DNA of 64,000 nucleotides from Clostridiales bacterium (GTDB lineage: Bacteria; Bacillota; Clostridia; Saccharofermentanales; Saccharofermentanaceae). A model generated the notes under the pieces. It did not search any database and had not been told where the DNA came from. It saw only the letters and a list, made by a program, of their open reading frames with translations. Location: positions 62,001 to 126,000 of the forward strand of contig JAFZBN010000003.1 of assembly GCA_017561715.1 (NCBI GenBank), in the 5' to 3' direction. Of the stretch, positions 40,689 to 48,288 are shown one piece after another (position 1 is the first letter of the stretch; each line of letters opens with the position of its first letter). A program made the position numbers and the translations under genes.

Positions 40689-41173
40689 TTTTCCAAATTC
40701 CTTCTCATTCTTTCTGTCAGTTCTATATATGTATTGATTTCTTCTTTAGTAAGGCCTTTGACCAGACGCTTCTCGACACCTTCGATCGTGTTGTCGACAC
40801 GCTTCTTCGTCTGTCTGGCTTTTTCCGTGACCGTGATCCTCTTTAATCGGGCATCCTTTTCTTCGCTTTCGCGACGGATCGAGCCGCGCTGCTCTAAAAG
40901 CTTTAAGATTCCGGTCGCCGTACTTCTCTGGATGTGGAAGACCTGTTCGATGTCTTTCTGGTAGACCACGTTTCCGAGCTCGTGCTGCATGTTGAGATAT
41001 CCCATCACGTGCGCCTGCACCGACGTAAGTCTCGTTTCGCCGGCCGCGGAAAACTCCTGATCCAGCGCCTCATCGATCGAAAGACGGATCGACTTAGAAA
41101 GGTGCCGGACATAGGGTCCGATATGGGTGTCATTCCCGGGACTGCTGCCGGGAAGTGCTTTTGGATCATTCAT
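40685..41173 (-). CDS. MarR-family transcriptional regulator of the ABC exporter operon
   Basis: 162 aa. Typical MarR winged helix: dimerisation helices at both ends, DNA-recognition region about 70-110 (VVYQKDIEQVFHIQRSTATGILKLLEQRGSIRRE is split here as VYQKDIEQVFHIQRSTA), and wing with DARLKRITVTEKA. MarR proteins repress by binding a palindrome and release it on ligand binding. A matching perfect 9-bp palindrome overlaps the promoter of this operon (41257-41278). The stop overlaps the ABC gene start by 4 nt, so regulator and exporter are one transcript with autoregulation predicted. Confidence 0.95.
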   Translation of the reverse strand: MNDPKALPGSSPGNDTHIGPYVRHLSKSIRLSIDEALDQEFSAAGETRLTSVQAHVMGYLNMQHELGNVVYQKDIEQVFHIQRSTATGILKLLEQRGSIRRESEEKDARLKRITVTEKARQTKKRVDNTIEGVEKRLVKGLTKEEINTYIELTERMRRNLEK

Positions 41174-41256
41174 AGGATCGGTTAACTCCCCCCTGACCCG
41201 TGATTCTCCACCACTTTCTCACAGGCCAATACATAAAAAGTGCCCGAACAAAATTA

Positions 41257-41278
41257 AATTGTTAGGACGCTAACAATT
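41257..41278. promoter_or_regulatory. MarR operator
   Basis: Perfect inverted repeat: AATTGTTAG (41257-41265), GACG spacer, CTAACAATT (41270-41278). It matches the TTAG-4 nt-CTAA core of many MarR/SlyA sites and overlaps the promoter of the MarR gene. Confidence 0.85.
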
Positions 41279-41304
41279 ATATCGATATGCAATTTATTAG
41301 TCAA
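41276..41304 (-). promoter_or_regulatory. Promoter of the MarR-ABC operon
   Basis: Minus strand TTGACT (41299-41304), a 17-nt spacer and a consensus TATAAT (41276-41281). The operator overlaps the -10 by three bases and covers the start of transcription, the geometry expected for repression. Confidence 0.85.
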
Positions 41305-41418
41305 CACATTCGGCACGAAGAAAAGTCAACTTTTCTTTACTAAAAACACCTGACGTGTTACTCTGTCTTTGGGAAAAACCCGATCACGGAAACACATGGA
41401 AGATATTCGGAGGTAGTT

Positions 41419-43107
41419 ATGAAACGCGCAATCTCGCTTTTGCTGACTTCAGCCATGATCCTTTCCCTCGTCGGCTGCTCGAAGACCGAAGAGACGAAAA
41501 AGAAAAAGAAGAAAACTAAGAAAACGACTTCAACAGAGATCACGGAAACCGAGGACCCGGAGACAGAAACTGATGTTCCTACGGATACGGATGAGACCGA
41601 TCCGACGCAAGGACCTAAGATCCCGGCTGACCTTACGCTCCACCACGATCTTGAGGTACTGGAGTTCAACCACATTATCGTCAGAAACGACTATGCGGAG
41701 ATGACGGACAAATTCCCGAACGAATTATTCTGGGTATGCTCACATTGCGATCAGTATCAGATCGCAACCCCGGGATATGACGCTCTTTCCGCATTTCTCG
41801 ATGATCTCACGGAAGAAATGACGGACGACTCGGATGAGCATTACTCGTCGTACTTAAGTCAGTTCGACGGCTACATCGCGACCGCGACGGAAGACGATGT
41901 CTGGCTTTATACCGACCACTATCGCCACAACCAGCTCAGCATCCTGCGCGCCGACGAGAAGGTCCTGTCCTTCTATCGGACCATCACCACTCGCGACACC
42001 GGATACTTTTCCGACCATGAGCATTACGTCCTCGATTCGAAGACAGGAAAGCTCCTCGAACTGGGTGACATCATTACCGACTTTAACGCCTTTGCGGACG
42101 CTGTAGAAGCATACGAAAGCAATCACTTCTACGCATATACACCGTCGGGACTCTTTTCGACCATGGCCGATCATCTCCGAAAGGGAGAGCTGGATCAGCT
42201 CGAGTTCTGCGTCAATCAGAACTGCATTCTCATCTTTATGGATTACGAAGATTTCGATGGAGAAACTTCCGAATATGTCTGCTATGTTTCCGCTTTGGCG
42301 CACACAGACTGCATCGATCCGGAATACTTCATCAATACGCCAGAGAACTACACGCTGACACCTGACTCCGCGAACGAGATCTACTGGGATTTCGATGAGG
42401 ACGGCAACATCGACAAGTTCGTGATCGATTACGACGAGAACTACACCACAGGATATGTCACCGATTACAACATCGAGATCTCCATTAATGGCGAAGCTTA
42501 TGCTGTCGGCGACTATCACGAAGACAGCGAGGGCTGCTACGAACTCGGAGACATTTTCCTGATGTCCGTTAACGGTGAGTATCGCCTCTATATCGAAGGT
42601 TATGTCGACGATCCGACAAATCCCTACTTCCTTTTCAATATGAACGGCAAGTCTTTCGATTACATCGGCTACTTAGATCAGATCGACTGGTATCCTTACG
42701 ATCCGGGCAATGTCGGCATCCAGATCCGCGGCGAGATCCTCGGAACGGGTTCTTATACCAAGCCGTCGACACTTTGCACCGACAACGGTCTTCCGCTCAC
42801 GACCGATTCCTTCTTCTATAAGACAGGCGTCGGCATCACCACAAAGAAGATGCAGCTGGGTCTCTTTACCGAGGATGGCCAGCCGACAGGCGAAAGCATC
42901 ACGGTCCCGGCCGGAACTCCCGTCCGTCTCGAAGGTATCGATACGGACAAAGGACTCGCCTACTTCACGACGCTGCATCGTGACGCGTCCCAGAATGAAT
43001 CCTTCCAGATGGTCCTGACAGTTGATCCGGATTACGAGTACTACGATGTCAAATTTGACGGCGAAGGAAACTTCGAACTGTTTACCGGCTCGCATTACTA
43101 CGACTGA
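41419..43107 (+). CDS. Secreted lipoprotein of unknown function
   Basis: 562 aa. Signal peptide with lipobox (LSLVGC, Cys at 20), a Lys-rich then Thr/Glu/Asp-rich flexible linker (about 24-70), and a folded external part. Residues about 70-300 resemble DUF3298/RsiV-like repeats in hydrophobic pattern (DTGYFSDHEHYVLDSKTGKL, LGDIITD), which are often found on cell-wall-associated lipoproteins. Later comes a calcium-loop-like DFDEDGNIDKF (about 329-339, with DYDENYTTGY following) that resembles a dockerin/EF-hand-like repeat in FG-GAP proteins. Start preceded by CGGAGG. It has its own terminator (43180-43217). Ligand and partner unknown. Confidence 0.8.
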   Translation: MKRAISLLLTSAMILSLVGCSKTEETKKKKKKTKKTTSTEITETEDPETETDVPTDTDETDPTQGPKIPADLTLHHDLEVLEFNHIIVRNDYAEMTDKFPNELFWVCSHCDQYQIATPGYDALSAFLDDLTEEMTDDSDEHYSSYLSQFDGYIATATEDDVWLYTDHYRHNQLSILRADEKVLSFYRTITTRDTGYFSDHEHYVLDSKTGKLLELGDIITDFNAFADAVEAYESNHFYAYTPSGLFSTMADHLRKGELDQLEFCVNQNCILIFMDYEDFDGETSEYVCYVSALAHTDCIDPEYFINTPENYTLTPDSANEIYWDFDEDGNIDKFVIDYDENYTTGYVTDYNIEISINGEAYAVGDYHEDSEGCYELGDIFLMSVNGEYRLYIEGYVDDPTNPYFLFNMNGKSFDYIGYLDQIDWYPYDPGNVGIQIRGEILGTGSYTKPSTLCTDNGLPLTTDSFFYKTGVGITTKKMQLGLFTEDGQPTGESITVPAGTPVRLEGIDTDKGLAYFTTLHRDASQNESFQMVLTVDPDYEYYDVKFDGEGNFELFTGSHYYD

Positions 43108-43179
43108 CAGGTGCTTTTCGAGAGGAATGGCGGAAGCGGCAATTTCCTTCCGTTATTTCTGACCTAAACTGCAAATGCG

Positions 43180-43217
43180 AAACGCCAATACACCGATTTC
43201 GGGATATTGGCGTTTTT
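43180..43217 (+). terminator. Terminator of the lipoprotein gene
   Basis: AAACGCCAATA (43180-43190) pairs with TATTGGCGTTT (43205-43215), 14-nt loop, T-run. The 3' arm overlaps the -35 region of the next promoter. Confidence 0.88.
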
Positions 43218-43224
43218 CGCGCTA

Positions 43225-43233
43225 TGCTATAAT
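43225..43233 (+). promoter_or_regulatory. Extended -10 promoter of the SPFH gene
   Basis: TGC-TATAAT (hexamer 43228-43233), with a TATTGG element 17 nt upstream (43205-43210) that lies inside the preceding terminator stem. Confidence 0.55.
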
Positions 43234-43282
43234 TTATCTCGAGCCGAGAAGAACGTTCTTCGGTTCAAAGGAGGAAAAGAAA

Positions 43283-44332
43283 ATGTTAAATGTAATATTC
43301 CGTATGTTGGGACTCATCCTTGTGATCGCGGCCGTTGCGATCGTCGCGAGAAAGTCGTTTCATTCGGGAACGAATCTTCAGGGAGTGAAGAAGGTTCCGC
43401 TGAATAAAAAGGCCGTGGTCATTCTGGCCGCAGCAGGTATCCTCTGCGTACTCTTCTCATTCTCATTTACGATCATCCCGACAGGTTACACCGGCGTTCG
43501 CGTGACATTCGGTCAGGTCGAGGAGCAGACACTGAATAACGGCTTCAACTTCCAGATCCCGTTCGTTCAGGAGATCGTTCTTGTCAACAACAAGCAGCAG
43601 GACATCAAGTTCTACGACAATCCGATCTCGTCCGAGACTTCCGAGCGTAACACCGTAAACTTCCAGGGCATCACGGTCACCTACCAGATCAACCCGCAGA
43701 AGTCCGCGTGGATCTTCGCGAACGTAACGAACTACGAAGCAGGTCTCGTCAGTGAATCGCTCGTCGCTTCCGCGATCAAGACCACTTCCAAGACGCTGTC
43801 TCCGAACGACTGTACGAACCGTTCGATCATTGAGCCGAAGGCGAAGGAAAACATCCAGAAGTCTCTCGATGAGAAGTACGGTGCCGAGGTCGTATACGTC
43901 AATAAGGTCGTTATCAATGACGCATCTTTCGATAGCGAGTACGATGAGAAGATCGCCAAGAAGCAGCAGGCACAGATCGATTACGAGACACAGCAGATCG
44001 AGAACAAGAAAAACATCGAAAAGGCCGAGGCTGACGCTGCCGTCACAAAGACAAACGCTCAGGCAAAGGCTGACGCGAAGGTCATTGAGGCTCAGGCGGA
44101 GGCAGATGCCAACAAGCTCATCTCCGACTCCATCGATGACAACGTTCTCCGCAACAGATACTACGACAAGTGGGACGGCAAGCTCCCGACCACGATCGTA
44201 GGTTCCGACGCTTCCGCTTCTCTTCTGATCACACCGGACGCCATGGAAAACGCAAAGTCTTCTGCCGCCGCATCTTCGAATAACACATCGAATGATACGA
44301 CCACAGACACAGGTGCTGATGCTGAGAACTAA
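43283..44332 (+). CDS. SPFH/prohibitin-family membrane protein
   Basis: 349 aa. Start at MLNVIFRM after AAAGGAGG; the earlier in-frame ATG at 43175 lies in the terminator. Two N-terminal helices (about 4-22 and 43-63), then the SPFH/band-7 domain (IPTGYTGVRVTFGQV, FQGITVTYQINPQKS), a long helical Ala/Glu/Lys-rich coiled coil (about 225-285, EKAEADAAVTKTNAQAKAD pattern), and a disordered Ser/Thr/Asn C-terminus. SPFH proteins form large ring-shaped oligomers that organise membrane domains and associate with proteases. No NfeD or FtsH gene is adjacent. Its own promoter and a strong terminator make it monocistronic. Confidence 0.93.
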   Translation: MLNVIFRMLGLILVIAAVAIVARKSFHSGTNLQGVKKVPLNKKAVVILAAAGILCVLFSFSFTIIPTGYTGVRVTFGQVEEQTLNNGFNFQIPFVQEIVLVNNKQQDIKFYDNPISSETSERNTVNFQGITVTYQINPQKSAWIFANVTNYEAGLVSESLVASAIKTTSKTLSPNDCTNRSIIEPKAKENIQKSLDEKYGAEVVYVNKVVINDASFDSEYDEKIAKKQQAQIDYETQQIENKKNIEKAEADAAVTKTNAQAKADAKVIEAQAEADANKLISDSIDDNVLRNRYYDKWDGKLPTTIVGSDASASLLITPDAMENAKSSAAASSNNTSNDTTTDTGADAEN

Positions 44333-44373
44333 CAGGTTCTGACCGCATCTTCCATCAAAGGAACAGATAAACA

Positions 44374-44413
44374 AAAAGAAGAGGCTGCCTCCCACGAGGC
44401 AGCCTCTTCTTTT
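44374..44413. terminator. Bidirectional terminator
   Basis: Perfect 18-bp stem (AAAAGAAGAGGCTGCCTC and complement) with a 4-nt loop. It serves the SPFH gene and, on the other strand, the zinc-ribbon gene. Confidence 0.92.
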
Positions 44414-44490
44414 CTTACGTTCAGTTTTGTGTTCTACGTTTTGTTCTACAAATTTCCTTTTTGTAGAACATTTTGTTGAACATCAGCTGA

Positions 44491-45126
44491 TCAGCGCTGT
44501 ACCTGACTGCGCCACCAGTTCTCGATCGTGCTCTCGACATCGGGCTTTGCCTTGATGTCCAGAAGCTTTCCGTCGGTCAGTTCGATTTGAAGAAGCTGGC
44601 CGCCGAGGGCCTTTTGATAAGACATGTTACGGATCTGATCCGGTGTAAACGTCAGCGACGGTTTCCTCGAGCAAAGCGCATTCGTCGCGATAGCGCCCAG
44701 AGCGCCGAACATCATGGATGCCACACCGCCCTTTCGCGAAAAGATCAGAAGATTATTCGTGATCTCGACATACCACATCGCGGCTGTCTCGAGCTTGATG
44801 CGTTCTTTGTTCGCGTTCTTCGGATTGAGCACGCTGACACATACAGGTTCCAGGCTGACAACCGGAGCTGCTGCAGCCTGCATCGGAACACCCGCTGCCT
44901 GAGGCGCCGCCTGCATCGGGACTGCCTGAGGAACTGTCTGCTGCTGAGGCATCACTTGCTGTACTGCCGGTTGCGGAACCGCCTGCTGCGGAACCGGCTG
45001 AACCGGCATCTGCTGCATCGCCGGCTGAGGAACTGCGGCCTGCGGTGCAGCCGTTACCGGACATCCGCAAAACGGACAATTCGCTACCTGATCCTGAATC
45101 TGATTTCCACAATTACCACAAAACAT
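44491..45126 (-). CDS. Zinc-ribbon protein with Pro/Gln linker and PH-like C-terminal domain
   Basis: 211 aa from the ATG of MFCGNCGN, 5 nt after GGAGG; an ATG 12 nt further upstream is possible. N-terminal zinc ribbon CGNCG...CPFCGC (3-20), then about 80 residues of Pro/Gln/Ala/Val low complexity (PQAAVPQPAMQQMPVQ style), and a compact domain about 105-211 (ERIKLETAAMWYVEITNNLL, IELTDGKLLDIKA) with the strand pattern of bacterial PH-like domains, ending in a Trp-rich tail (ENWWRSQVQR). This build (zinc_ribbon plus variable C-terminal) is common in Clostridia, with unknown function. It could be a membrane- or protein-docking adaptor. Confidence 0.82.
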   Translation of the reverse strand: MFCGNCGNQIQDQVANCPFCGCPVTAAPQAAVPQPAMQQMPVQPVPQQAVPQPAVQQVMPQQQTVPQAVPMQAAPQAAGVPMQAAAAPVVSLEPVCVSVLNPKNANKERIKLETAAMWYVEITNNLLIFSRKGGVASMMFGALGAIATNALCSRKPSLTFTPDQIRNMSYQKALGGQLLQIELTDGKLLDIKAKPDVESTIENWWRSQVQR

Positions 45127-45225
45127 AAAAGCCTCCATTTTCCCTACTCACTTTTTCCCCATTATACCAAACAACCCCACAAAAAGCCTGTTCTTCTGAG
45201 ACGCTCGCGAGAATGAAATGAACGA

Positions 45226-45293
45226 AAAATAAATCCCTTCCGCGCCTCCGCAGGGCAAAGCCCGAGGACCAGTGCGAGAAGGGATTCTATTTT
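45226..45293 (+). repeat. Intergenic hairpin repeat, copy B (also a likely terminator of serA)
   Basis: Outer stem AAAATA + AATCCCTT / AAGGGATT + c + TATTTT (single bulge in the same place as copy A), middle stem CGCGC / GTGCG, inner stem GGGC-aaa-GCCC. Internal loop CTCCGCA (45246-45252) and GAGGACCA (45264-45271), identical to copy A. Confidence 0.85.
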
Positions 45294-45314
45294 CTTTTAG
45301 TTTATGGCCGCGTC

Positions 45315-46919
45315 TCAGAAGAACAGCTGTGTGACTCTGAGAACACCATCGATCGCGCGGAGCTCAGAAAGGATATCCTCGCTGAGTTCTTCGCTGACAC
45401 CGAGGAAGGACTGAGCCTTTGTGGAACCCGGCTTAACACCCCAGTGCATGCTGTTGATGTTGATGTTGTGATCACCGATCTTAGTTGCGATCTTACCGAT
45501 GATGCCCGGCTTGTCTTCGTTCTGCATGGCGATCACGATCGGAGCCAGAGCGAAGTCTGCCTGATAGCCGAAGAAGCTTACGAGAACTTCAGTGTCATCA
45601 CCGACGATCGTACCGGAAACGGAAAGCTCACGGCCTTCTTCTGTTACGAAGTTTACAACGATCATGCTGGTGTAACGCTCGCACTGTGCGCTCTTGCTCT
45701 CGACCACTTCGATGCCGTGAGCCTCAACACCCTGACGAACATTTACGAAGCTTACGCGTCCGTCGGAATGCGCGGAGAGGAAGCCCTTCAGAACAGAGAG
45801 TGTCAGGATGCCTGTCTCCTGCTCAGCGAGAGCGCCTCTGAATTCAACCTCGATCTTCTTGACCGGTGTCTCTTCCGCCTGATAGTAGATCTTACCGAGC
45901 TTCTCAGCGAGGTCAGCGTACGGACGGATGGCCGCCATATCGCCGCTGAAAGAAGGCATGTTGATCGCTGCAACGAGTTCGCCGCGAAGTGCTTTTGCAA
46001 CGAGAGAAGTAACTGCGGAACCTACGTTGTGGTTTGCTTCCTGTGTGGATGCACCGAGGTGAGGTGTAACTACGCAGTTCGGAAGAGTAAGGAGCGGGTT
46101 CTGGTACTGCTGCTCGCCCGGTGCTTTATCATAGGAAGGCTCCTTATCGAATACGTCGATCGCAGCAGCGGCAACCTGACCGGACTTCAGTGCTTCGTAG
46201 AGAGCCGCCTCATTTACGAGACCACCACGAGCGGCGTTAACGATACGAACGCCCTTCTTGCACTTAGCAAGCTCATCCGCGCCGACCATGCCGACGGTTT
46301 CCTTGTTCTTCGGTGTGTGGAATGTGATGAGGTCAGCAACAGCAAGGAGATCCTCGAGCTTCGCGCAGCGCTTAACACCTACCGTGTCGAATTTCTCCTG
46401 TGTGATGTACGGGTCGTAAGCAACGACTGTCATACCGATACCCTTGAGCTTTCTGGCTACGATGGAACCGATACGGCCGAGACCGATGATACCTGCGGTC
46501 TTGCCCTCGAGCTCGTTACCGATCATCTGTGCACGACGGAAATCGTCGTTATGAGCTGCCTCGTTCGCGTGGCAGAGATTTCTGAAAATGGAGAATGCAT
46601 GAGCAACTGCAAGCTCACCGGCAGCCATGATGTTTGCTTCCGGAGTATTTACGGCAATGATGCCTTTCTCTGTGCAGGCAGCAACGTCGATGTTGTCGAT
46701 ACCGTTACCTGCGCGGCCTACGACCTTGAGGTTCTTGGCATTTGCGAGGAGGTCCTTGTTGACCTGTGTTACGGAACGTACGATGAGCGCATCGTAATCA
46801 CCGATGAAACCCTTGATCTCGTCCTGGGAGCAACCTAATCTCTCGTCTACTTCAAAACCTTCGTCCTTCAGATACTGGATTGCATCTGCCGCGATCTTTT
46901 CTGCAACTAAAATCTTCAT
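45315..46919 (-). CDS. serA: D-3-phosphoglycerate dehydrogenase
   Basis: 534 aa, the long Bacillus-type form. First step of serine synthesis: 3-phosphoglycerate to 3-phosphohydroxypyruvate with NAD. Motifs: GRAGNGIDNIDVAA, NAD fold GLGRIG (about 150), catalytic Arg in NAARGGLVNE, Glu in AIDVFDKEP, His in TPHLGAST. An allosteric substrate-binding domain (about 315-450) and a C-terminal ACT domain (about 455-530, AMQNEDKPGIIGKIATKIGDH) follow; ACT domains bind serine for feedback control. It starts 21 nt after the aminotransferase gene, so the two form an operon. Confidence 0.97.
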   Translation of the reverse strand: MKILVAEKIAADAIQYLKDEGFEVDERLGCSQDEIKGFIGDYDALIVRSVTQVNKDLLANAKNLKVVGRAGNGIDNIDVAACTEKGIIAVNTPEANIMAAGELAVAHAFSIFRNLCHANEAAHNDDFRRAQMIGNELEGKTAGIIGLGRIGSIVARKLKGIGMTVVAYDPYITQEKFDTVGVKRCAKLEDLLAVADLITFHTPKNKETVGMVGADELAKCKKGVRIVNAARGGLVNEAALYEALKSGQVAAAAIDVFDKEPSYDKAPGEQQYQNPLLTLPNCVVTPHLGASTQEANHNVGSAVTSLVAKALRGELVAAINMPSFSGDMAAIRPYADLAEKLGKIYYQAEETPVKKIEVEFRGALAEQETGILTLSVLKGFLSAHSDGRVSFVNVRQGVEAHGIEVVESKSAQCERYTSMIVVNFVTEEGRELSVSGTIVGDDTEVLVSFFGYQADFALAPIVIAMQNEDKPGIIGKIATKIGDHNININSMHWGVKPGSTKAQSFLGVSEELSEDILSELRAIDGVLRVTQLFF

Positions 46920-46940
46920 GTTCGTGTTCCTCCCAAAATC

Positions 46941-48038
46941 TTATGCGTTCTGAGCCTTGAGCTCAGCAATAACTTCGTCGAGATCCTTGAGCATTGCCTT
47001 GATCTCATCAATGGTCGTATCTGCCATGTGCGCGATACGGAATGTGGTTTCCTTCAGAGCACCGTAACCGCCGGAGAGGAGATATCCTCTTTCGCCCATC
47101 TTCTTGTTGATCTCCGGGAACGGGATGCCCAGTGTGTTCTTGATACATGTGACTGTTACGGACAGGTTATCCGGATCGGAGTAAAGTTCCGCATTCTTTC
47201 TTGCCCAGTCACGAACGAGCTCTGCCATCTCGCAGTGTCTCTTATAACGGTTCTCAACGCCCTCAGCGAGGATGCAGTCGAGCTGGTAATCCAGTGCGAA
47301 CATGTGCGCCTCAGACGGTGTGGACGGATACTGGAACGGCTTCTCGTGTACGAACTTGGCAAGCTCGACATAGTCGAAGTAAAGTCCACGGTTCGGGATC
47401 GTCTTTGCCTTCTCGAGCGCACGGTCGGAAACCGAAGCGATCGCCATTCCCGGAGGAAGTCCGAGACACTTCTGTGTAGAAGTGATGCAGACGTCGATGC
47501 CCCACTCGTCTACCGGAATGAAGTCACCGCCCATGGAACTTACTGTATCCACGCAGAGGATGACATCCGGATACTTCGCCTTAAGAACCTCGGAGATCTT
47601 TCCGACAGGATTGTGGATACCTGTGGATGTCTCGTTGTGTGTGATGGTGATCATGTCGTACTCGCCTGTGGAGAGTGCCTCGTCAACCATCTCAGGTGTT
47701 GTGATCTGTCCTAATTCGGAACGGAAAATATCTGCCGGAACACCATTGGATGTCGCCATCTTATACCAGCGTTCACCAAATGCTCCGATGGAGAAGATCG
47801 CTGCTTTTTTCGCAGTGAAACATCGTACGGCGCCTTCCATCAGACCGCTTCCTGATGAAGTTGAAAGAATGATAGTGTTCTTCGTACCCATGACCTTCTG
47901 CAGTTTTTCGGAAATTCCCTGCTGCAGAGCAGAAGCATCTTTGGTACGGTGGCCGATCATCGGCGTAGCCATCTTTTCCAGAACTTCAGCACGAACTTCA
48001 GTCGGGCCCGGAATGAAAAGCTTCTTGTGCGTACTCAT
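46941..48038 (-). CDS. Class V PLP-dependent aminotransferase, likely phosphoserine/serine-pyruvate type
   Basis: 365 aa from the ATG after GGAGGG (48038); an upstream ATG at 48062 overlaps the ribosome site. Serine-pyruvate/alanine-glyoxylate fold: FIPGPTEVRAEVL, SSGSGLMEG (cofactor phosphate), HNETSTGI, VDTVSSMGGD, and the PLP lysine in STQKCLGLPPG (about residue 191). No serC is seen nearby. Given its operon with serA, transamination of 3-phosphohydroxypyruvate to phosphoserine is the best guess; class V enzymes do this in some archaea and thermophiles. The neighbourhood supports this more than residue-level evidence does. Confidence 0.9.
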   Translation of the reverse strand: MSTHKKLFIPGPTEVRAEVLEKMATPMIGHRTKDASALQQGISEKLQKVMGTKNTIILSTSSGSGLMEGAVRCFTAKKAAIFSIGAFGERWYKMATSNGVPADIFRSELGQITTPEMVDEALSTGEYDMITITHNETSTGIHNPVGKISEVLKAKYPDVILCVDTVSSMGGDFIPVDEWGIDVCITSTQKCLGLPPGMAIASVSDRALEKAKTIPNRGLYFDYVELAKFVHEKPFQYPSTPSEAHMFALDYQLDCILAEGVENRYKRHCEMAELVRDWARKNAELYSDPDNLSVTVTCIKNTLGIPFPEINKKMGERGYLLSGGYGALKETTFRIAHMADTTIDEIKAMLKDLDEVIAELKAQNA

Positions 48039-48126
48039 GATAATCCCTCCATGTAAATCCAATATTACATAATTACATACCGTACTATTGTAGTCGCAAT
48101 TAATCGATTTTTCTAGTCAAAAAGCG

Positions 48127-48197
48127 CTGTCATTTGCATTTTCGGCAAATTATCAAAAAAAGCTCTTTTCGACGGCTCTTTGCACACAAAATGACAG
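48127..48197. promoter_or_regulatory. Distant inverted repeat in the serine operon upstream region
   Basis: CTGTCATTT (48127-48135) and AAATGACAG (48189-48197) form perfect 9-bp arms 53 nt apart in the 250 nt between the aminotransferase and the pseudophosphatase gene. The spacing is compatible with two half-sites joined by DNA looping or with a leader-RNA stem. A minus-strand TTGACT near 48117 suggests a promoter in this area. Confidence 0.35.
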
Positions 48198-48225
48198 TTA
48201 GAAGCCCCAAATGATTTTTATTCGG

Positions 48226-48256
48226 CAAAAAAGGAGCCGCTTCCCGAAGGAGCGGC
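48226..48256 (-). terminator. Terminator of the pseudophosphatase gene
   Basis: Stem GCCGCTTC / GGAGCGGC (48236-48256, one wobble), followed on the minus strand by TTTTTTGCC. 33 nt after the stop codon. Confidence 0.85.
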
Positions 48257-48288
48257 CCCTGTCGAAACAATTTAATTTCTCGGATCTC

